Position numbers and translations under genes: made by a program
The notes under the pieces: model-generated
Told to the model about the DNA's origin: nothing
Seen by the model: the letters and a program-made list of their open reading frames with translations, nothing else
Databases searched by the model: none
In this document: piece after piece, positions 59,699-64,000 of the stretch
Layout: each line of letters begins with the position of its first letter
Position numbering within the stretch: the stretch's first letter is position 1
Source: Rhododendron vialii
Lineage: Eukaryota; Streptophyta; Magnoliopsida; Ericales; Ericaceae
NCBI RefSeq assembly: GCF_030253575.1
Contig: NC_080564.1
Coordinates: forward strand, 6,678,501 to 6,742,500
DNA length: 64,000 nucleotides
Reading direction: 5' to 3'

Positions 59699-60240
59699 GA
59701 GAATCCACAATGTAATAATCAAAATTAAAAAATTGTTAAAGTTAGCAATGTATGCTCAAAAACTTGTTCACATTGTAATAATCAAACTTAGCAATTTCTT
59801 AGCAACTCATCAAATTTGGGCATTTGAATAATCAAAACTAGCAACTTTTTGCCAATAACCAAATTTATTAGATCCCACGTCTTCTCAATCAAGTACAACT
59901 ATCATGGGGAAGTGATATTCACTCTCCATAAAGCTTTTATTGGTAGGTAAAACCCACTCTCCACTTTGACAAGTGGTTATGCATTTAACAATATTGATCA
60001 CTTTATGAATTTTAATAAATGCTCTCTACTTTCATTTATTTTACTAGAATGTCATTCAATGTAGACCATTAGATTGAGAAGAAAAAAACTAACCGTTAGA
60101 TTAGAATTTTTGCCAACTCATTTTGAGTATGGGGAAAAAATATATAATGTGAGACTTGACATTACTTAATTTAACAACTTTTAAATGAATAATCAAAATC
60201 TGATGTGACAAGCTTTGATTATTACATTGGAGAAGCTCTA
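59699..60240. mobile_element. PIF/Harbinger-type MITE, 542 bp
   Basis: Ends gagaatccacaatgtaataa and, reverse-complemented, gagcttctccaatgtaataa, each followed by tcaaa. TAA flanks both sides (59696-59698 and 60241-60243). The interior repeats aatgtaataatcaaa-like segments. No transposase. Confidence 0.8.
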
Positions 60241-60379
60241 AGCAGTTGATTGATAGAAAAACTCTTTTATGAGTTGTACATAAATCTATGACGGAGAGCT
60301 CATAAATAAAAACAAAAAATCTTGATAAATTAAATTTTGGTTGTGATCTAGTGATGAACAGAAATAAAAGTCAAGCTCA

Positions 60380-60600
60380 AATTTTTTTTTTGGCATAAAC
60401 AGTAAGCATGCATTAAAATTAATAATAACACAAAGTCTGGGTGCATGTCACACCCCAAACAAGCTTTGTATAAAAATACATTACCTTGTATTTCCTCCAT
60501 CCAGGTCTCTAAAGTTAGTTCACCACAAAAAACGATACGTAATTTTTCATCAAAAAAATCGACATCCAACTGACAAATCCATTTTTTTAAAATAAAAGAC
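60380..60600 (-). mobile_element. LINE-like 3' fragment
   Basis: On the minus strand the sequence ends TGCATGCTTACTGTTTATGCC followed by a poly(A) run (poly-T at 60382-60391). An 86-codon frame overlaps it (GNVFLYKACLGCDMHPDF) but shows no domain I can name. Confidence 0.4.
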
Positions 60601-60899
60601 AAAAACACAATCCAAATGGATTATTAAGCCGTTTTATTGCGTTTCGAAAATTGTAAAACAATTTCACTAATAAGAGACATAGAAAACCGGCAAGGTTAGA
60701 CAGTGAACCGGTCCATCCGGTCCGGCCCTCTCACCTTCCTGGAGATTGATCTTGCATACGACACGACATAGTACCCACACATTCACATACATCGTACCCA
60801 CACGGAAAATGCAAAGAAAGATCCAAAGAGTTGTGGGTATTCATGTATTTTGAGATTTGAACTAATAAACCCATAAGGTCGCAAGAAACTCCGATTCAC

Positions 60900-63800
60900 A
60901 TGGCCATGAATCCGCTCTGCTCAAATCAAGTCGATATCTTCGAGATTTACCGCCGCTACTGTGGTACGAATTCCGGGTTGTCATTGATTTAGTTAAACTT
61001 TTTCTTGATCAATTGTAGTTTTTTTTTTTTTTTTTTGTAATCGAGGGTTTTTATTTGGTTTCTGGGTTTGGATTAAGATGCAGCTTCTCGGCTTATCTTT
61101 GGTAAATCTTGATTTTGATTTGAATTATATGAACAATGGTGGAGATGATTTTCTCATGGTGCCCCTATTGTGTTATCTTTATCAATGGAAGATGGTGTTT
61201 TATGTACTACTAGTAGTTTTTTTTTAGGGTTGCTGCCGTCGAAGATTTAAAATTTATGAAGTTTTGGGGGGGGGGGGGGGCTGGGGATGGTTTTAGCTTT
61301 TTGAATGAGATGGCACAGGTTGGAAATGTGCTAGAGACACATCTATTCTGAGTCATCGTCACACATGATGGTGGCGCCCGCATCGCTTTTTAATGGGTCA
61401 CACCATTGTTTACGAGAGAGGATGTAGGAATGGATGCAAAGTTGGATGGGTGCCTAGCATTTTCCAAAAGACTAATATGGGCAAGTCATCTGGTACAGTT
61501 TTGCATTGAGATAAAGAAAGGCTAGGGACAGTGCTAGTAAGTAGGATTTATTGAATTTTAGTAAAGCGGGCTAATATGATTTAAGAAGAATGACCTTGAA
61601 GAAGGCCGGTTGTGCTTATACCTTAAAGCATTTTGTGCTTTTTGATCGGTAATAAAATGAGCACTCTGAAATAGAGGGGATTGGAGGGAAACGATTACTG
61701 TTAGATTGAAGATGGTCATGAAACTACAGCACAAATGAAGAAGCTTGACTAAGCGACATGTGCTTTTTTGTCCTGCACTCTTGTATTTTGTGCGAGGGTG
61801 GGGTTGAAAATTTTTAACTTTCTTCATTCAGGACTTGTATTCTTTGGCTTTCTAAGAATTCAGAATTTTATGCACAGTCATCTGATGAGTGCTGTGATAC
61901 GTACGTCTAGCTGTTTAGGCAAAAAAGTTAAGTTCTTGAAAGAAAAATTCTCAGAATGCTGCATTTGCATGGGTTTATGAAGTAGGAACACTTCCTATTC
62001 TTGTTCGTAGTCTGTGAGTAGCAGTGTGTTTTTTCATTTATTTGACTTATGAGCCGTTTTCGCAGAAATAACAGCTGGCACTTGCACATTAGGGGAAGAA
62101 GGATACAGACCAGATGATGATTCACAAAAGGCCAAATTATCAAGGCAGGCATTGTATCAACTCTTAAAATTAGTGGAGTCAAGACTGCATACGAGGTATG
62201 TTTTGCAACCGATGATAGTACAGATCCTGATGAAGCTCGAAATTTAGAGTTGGACAGGTTGTGTAGGATCTGACCAGATTAAGTTCCGTGTAAGCTTTGA
62301 GTGCTTGCAGCAGGCACCTGGCTATATTTTTAGTTCTGATACTTCAAGGGTTAGACTACTGAATTTTGGAGTCTCTTTTCAGCAATAAGAGAGAAAAGGA
62401 TGGATAAGGGGTGGTTGGGGCAAATCTTTAAAGTTTTGGGAGAGTTTTTGACTATTTTGCGTTAATGTTAGCTTTTGCAAGAGCTTTCAGGGCTTGAGAA
62501 TCCAAAGAAAAGTTTAAGACAAGCTAGGCTTAGAGCTTGATGTTTGCTTGTTTGGGAAGAATTGGTTCTTCTAAAAGATGCGACAGCGGGGAAGGATAGG
62601 TACAAATAGAAGGAAGGTATTCTTGTTAGCTTCTATAAGTTTTCTGTGGTTAATTTGGAATTTGGTGAGAGAAGAGGACCTTCCAAGGAGTTGACTAACT
62701 ATTACAAAAGTTGAAGATTCGTTTCTGGTCTATTCTATATGACTGAGAATCAGGGTCAATATCTCCTAGTTTGGATCAAATTTTTGATTTTGTTGATTCC
62801 ATTCATAGTTGATATCGTCGTTGTTTTCTTTTACCTTTTGAGCTATATTTGGCCTAGCCCGTTGCGTCGGGCTTTTTGTATGTACTGGCAGAATCTGTCT
62901 CTTCTCTTGTACACGGGTTGTTGCATCCTCTTTAGGGATGGTCGTCTCGGCCGATCCGTTTGTATCCGATCCGTTATCCGTTCCGAACGGATTGGATTTT
63001 TCGGAGATCGGGGCGGATTCGGATTTATTTTTCAAAAAAAATCGGAGATCGGATCGGATTCAGAGGTAAGTCTGTCCCTGCCCCGATTCGATCTCCATCC
63101 CCGATTTGCCCCGATTTGTCCCCGAATATCCGAAAATCTATTTTTTTGGATAAAAATCCGCCTCCGATCTGTCCCTGAATACTATTTTTGATAAAAAATC
63201 TGGTTTTTTTTTTCAAATTCAGATATCCAAATCTCCGATCGGATCTCTGTTCTCTGTTCGGGGTAGGGATGGAGGACCGAAAATATATCCAATCGGGGAT
63301 CAGGGCAGATTCGGAGGTCGGGCGAAAGGTTCGGATATGTCAATATCCACCTCCGATCCGCCCCGTTGCCATCCCTAATCCTCTTAGATTATCTTCGATA
63401 GTTGCAGCTGTTTATTTTTAAAGAAGATAACAGTGAAACTCAAAAAAAATTTAATGTGAGGGAGTTCCATAGGTTTTTAAGTTGAAGTCTTTTGCCTACC
63501 ACAAGTGCACACAGCAAATGAAAAAGGGTTAAGTTAAAGTGGGTCCGGCTGGATTTAAAAATCAAACCAGGGAAGTCCATTTCCATTAGGCTGGATCCAA
63601 GTTGACGTCTTGCTAGGGTTGCTCATGCCGTTTTAGTTATAGTTGTATTTTTCATTTAAACAACCTTGTCTTGTGATTTTCTGGCCACAACTTCAAATTT
63701 TCTTGAAGTGAAACACACCTGTTGCTGCTCTTTTTGCTAAATGATTCATAAAGTTTTAGATATCAACCTGTTTCATGGAAGGAATGTTATTTTTGCAGGA

Positions 63801-64000
63801 TGTCGATTTGTGATGAAATTTCCAAGCTCATGTCAAGGCTCGACTTGATGGTGAGATACTGTATCTTCGTTAAATATGCACCGGCGGGCTTTTTTCTTTT
63901 GCTTTGTTTGCTTCCTTCGGCAAGAAAGCACAGCCCCTTCCCTCTCCGCGCACCAACTAGCTTAATAATTTGGATTTTAAATGAGCATTGCCGGTCTCAG
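60900..64000 (+). CDS. AAR3/DCN1-like protein, 5' part (runs off the window)
   Basis: Three exons can be read: 60900-60963, 62066-62195 and 63799-63850, with GT-AG junctions and matching phases, giving 82 residues before the right edge. They read MAMNPLCSNQVDIFEIYRRY, then EITAGTCTLGEEGYRPDDDS, LSRQALYQLLKLVESRLHTR and MSICDEISKLMSRLDLM. The blocks FEIYRRYC, ALxQLLKLVESR and DEIxxLMSRLDL match Arabidopsis AAR3 (ANTI-AUXIN RESISTANT 3) and related DCN1-like proteins, from memory. DCN1 proteins bind cullins through a C-terminal domain (outside the window) and promote NEDD8 attachment; AAR3 affects auxin response. ATG at 60900 and in-frame ATG at 60906 are both possible. Intron 2 carries a hAT MITE. 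Confidence 0.88.
62933..63377. mobile_element. Non-autonomous hAT element in the AAR3-like intron 2
   Basis: Ends TAGGGATGGTCGTCTCGG and, reverse-complemented, TAGGGATGGCAACGGGGCGG, with a perfect 8-bp duplication ATCCTCTT at 62925-62932 and 63378-63385. The interior is packed with GATCGGATCGG/CCGATCCG-type boxes, as in hAT elements with subterminal repeats. The frame at 62739-63191 is only the repeat being open. Confidence 0.92.

Overview
This is nuclear DNA of a flowering plant, very probably a eudicot. The evidence is AT-rich sequence, GT-AG introns, plant-only families (cycling Dof factor, mini zinc finger, GASA/Snakin, PLS-class PPR, berberine-bridge-like oxidase), Au-type SINEs and many plant MITEs. 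Abundant (CT)n/(GA)n runs would fit an Ericales-like genome, but that is a guess. Gene density is low, about one gene per 6 kb, and the rest is mostly short DNA transposons, SINEs, LINE tails and local duplications.

Layout, left to right. 1-362 (+) is the 3' end of a berberine bridge enzyme-like gene. 3.0-5.3 kb holds a fold-back element, a LINE tail, a tRNA-Leu(CAG) and small repeats. 6.0-8.9 kb (-) is a complete four-exon RPL34 gene. 9-17 kb is gene-free and rich in hAT, Stowaway and SINE insertions. 17.9-18.2 kb (+) is a mini zinc finger gene between two CT microsatellites. 21.2-23.9 kb holds two hAT and two fold-back MULE-like MITEs. 24.8-26.3 kb (+) is a GASA/Snakin peptide gene. 28.1-29.6 kb (-) is an intronless PPR gene. 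32.6-35.4 kb (+) is a ribonuclease T2 gene lacking one catalytic histidine; its first intron holds a MULE-like MITE and an antisense LINE RNase H fragment. 36.6-37.3 kb (-) is a small three-exon secreted-peptide gene resembling PSY, with two MITEs in its introns. 41.8-45.2 kb (-) is a cycling Dof factor. 45.7-49.2 kb is a tandem duplication followed by nested Stowaway, hAT and fold-back elements. 50.5-51.2 kb (+) is a two-pass membrane protein of the At5g19025 type. 54.7-55.2 kb (-) is a RING-H2 E3 ligase. 56.4-60.2 kb is a Harbinger-like region holding a 2.7-kb solo LTR. 60.9 kb to the right edge (+) is the start of an AAR3/DCN1-like gene.

The genes are not an operon or an evident cluster; they are independent plant genes. 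I found no clearly new multi-gene system. The most unusual signals are the His-to-Ala change in the T2 ribonuclease catalytic site, the PSY-like gene whose intron MITE duplicated a splice donor as its target site, and a family of non-autonomous hAT elements with readable 8-bp target-site duplications.

Exon structures were deduced by eye from splice signals, reading phase and remembered family sequences. No alignment or transcript evidence was available.
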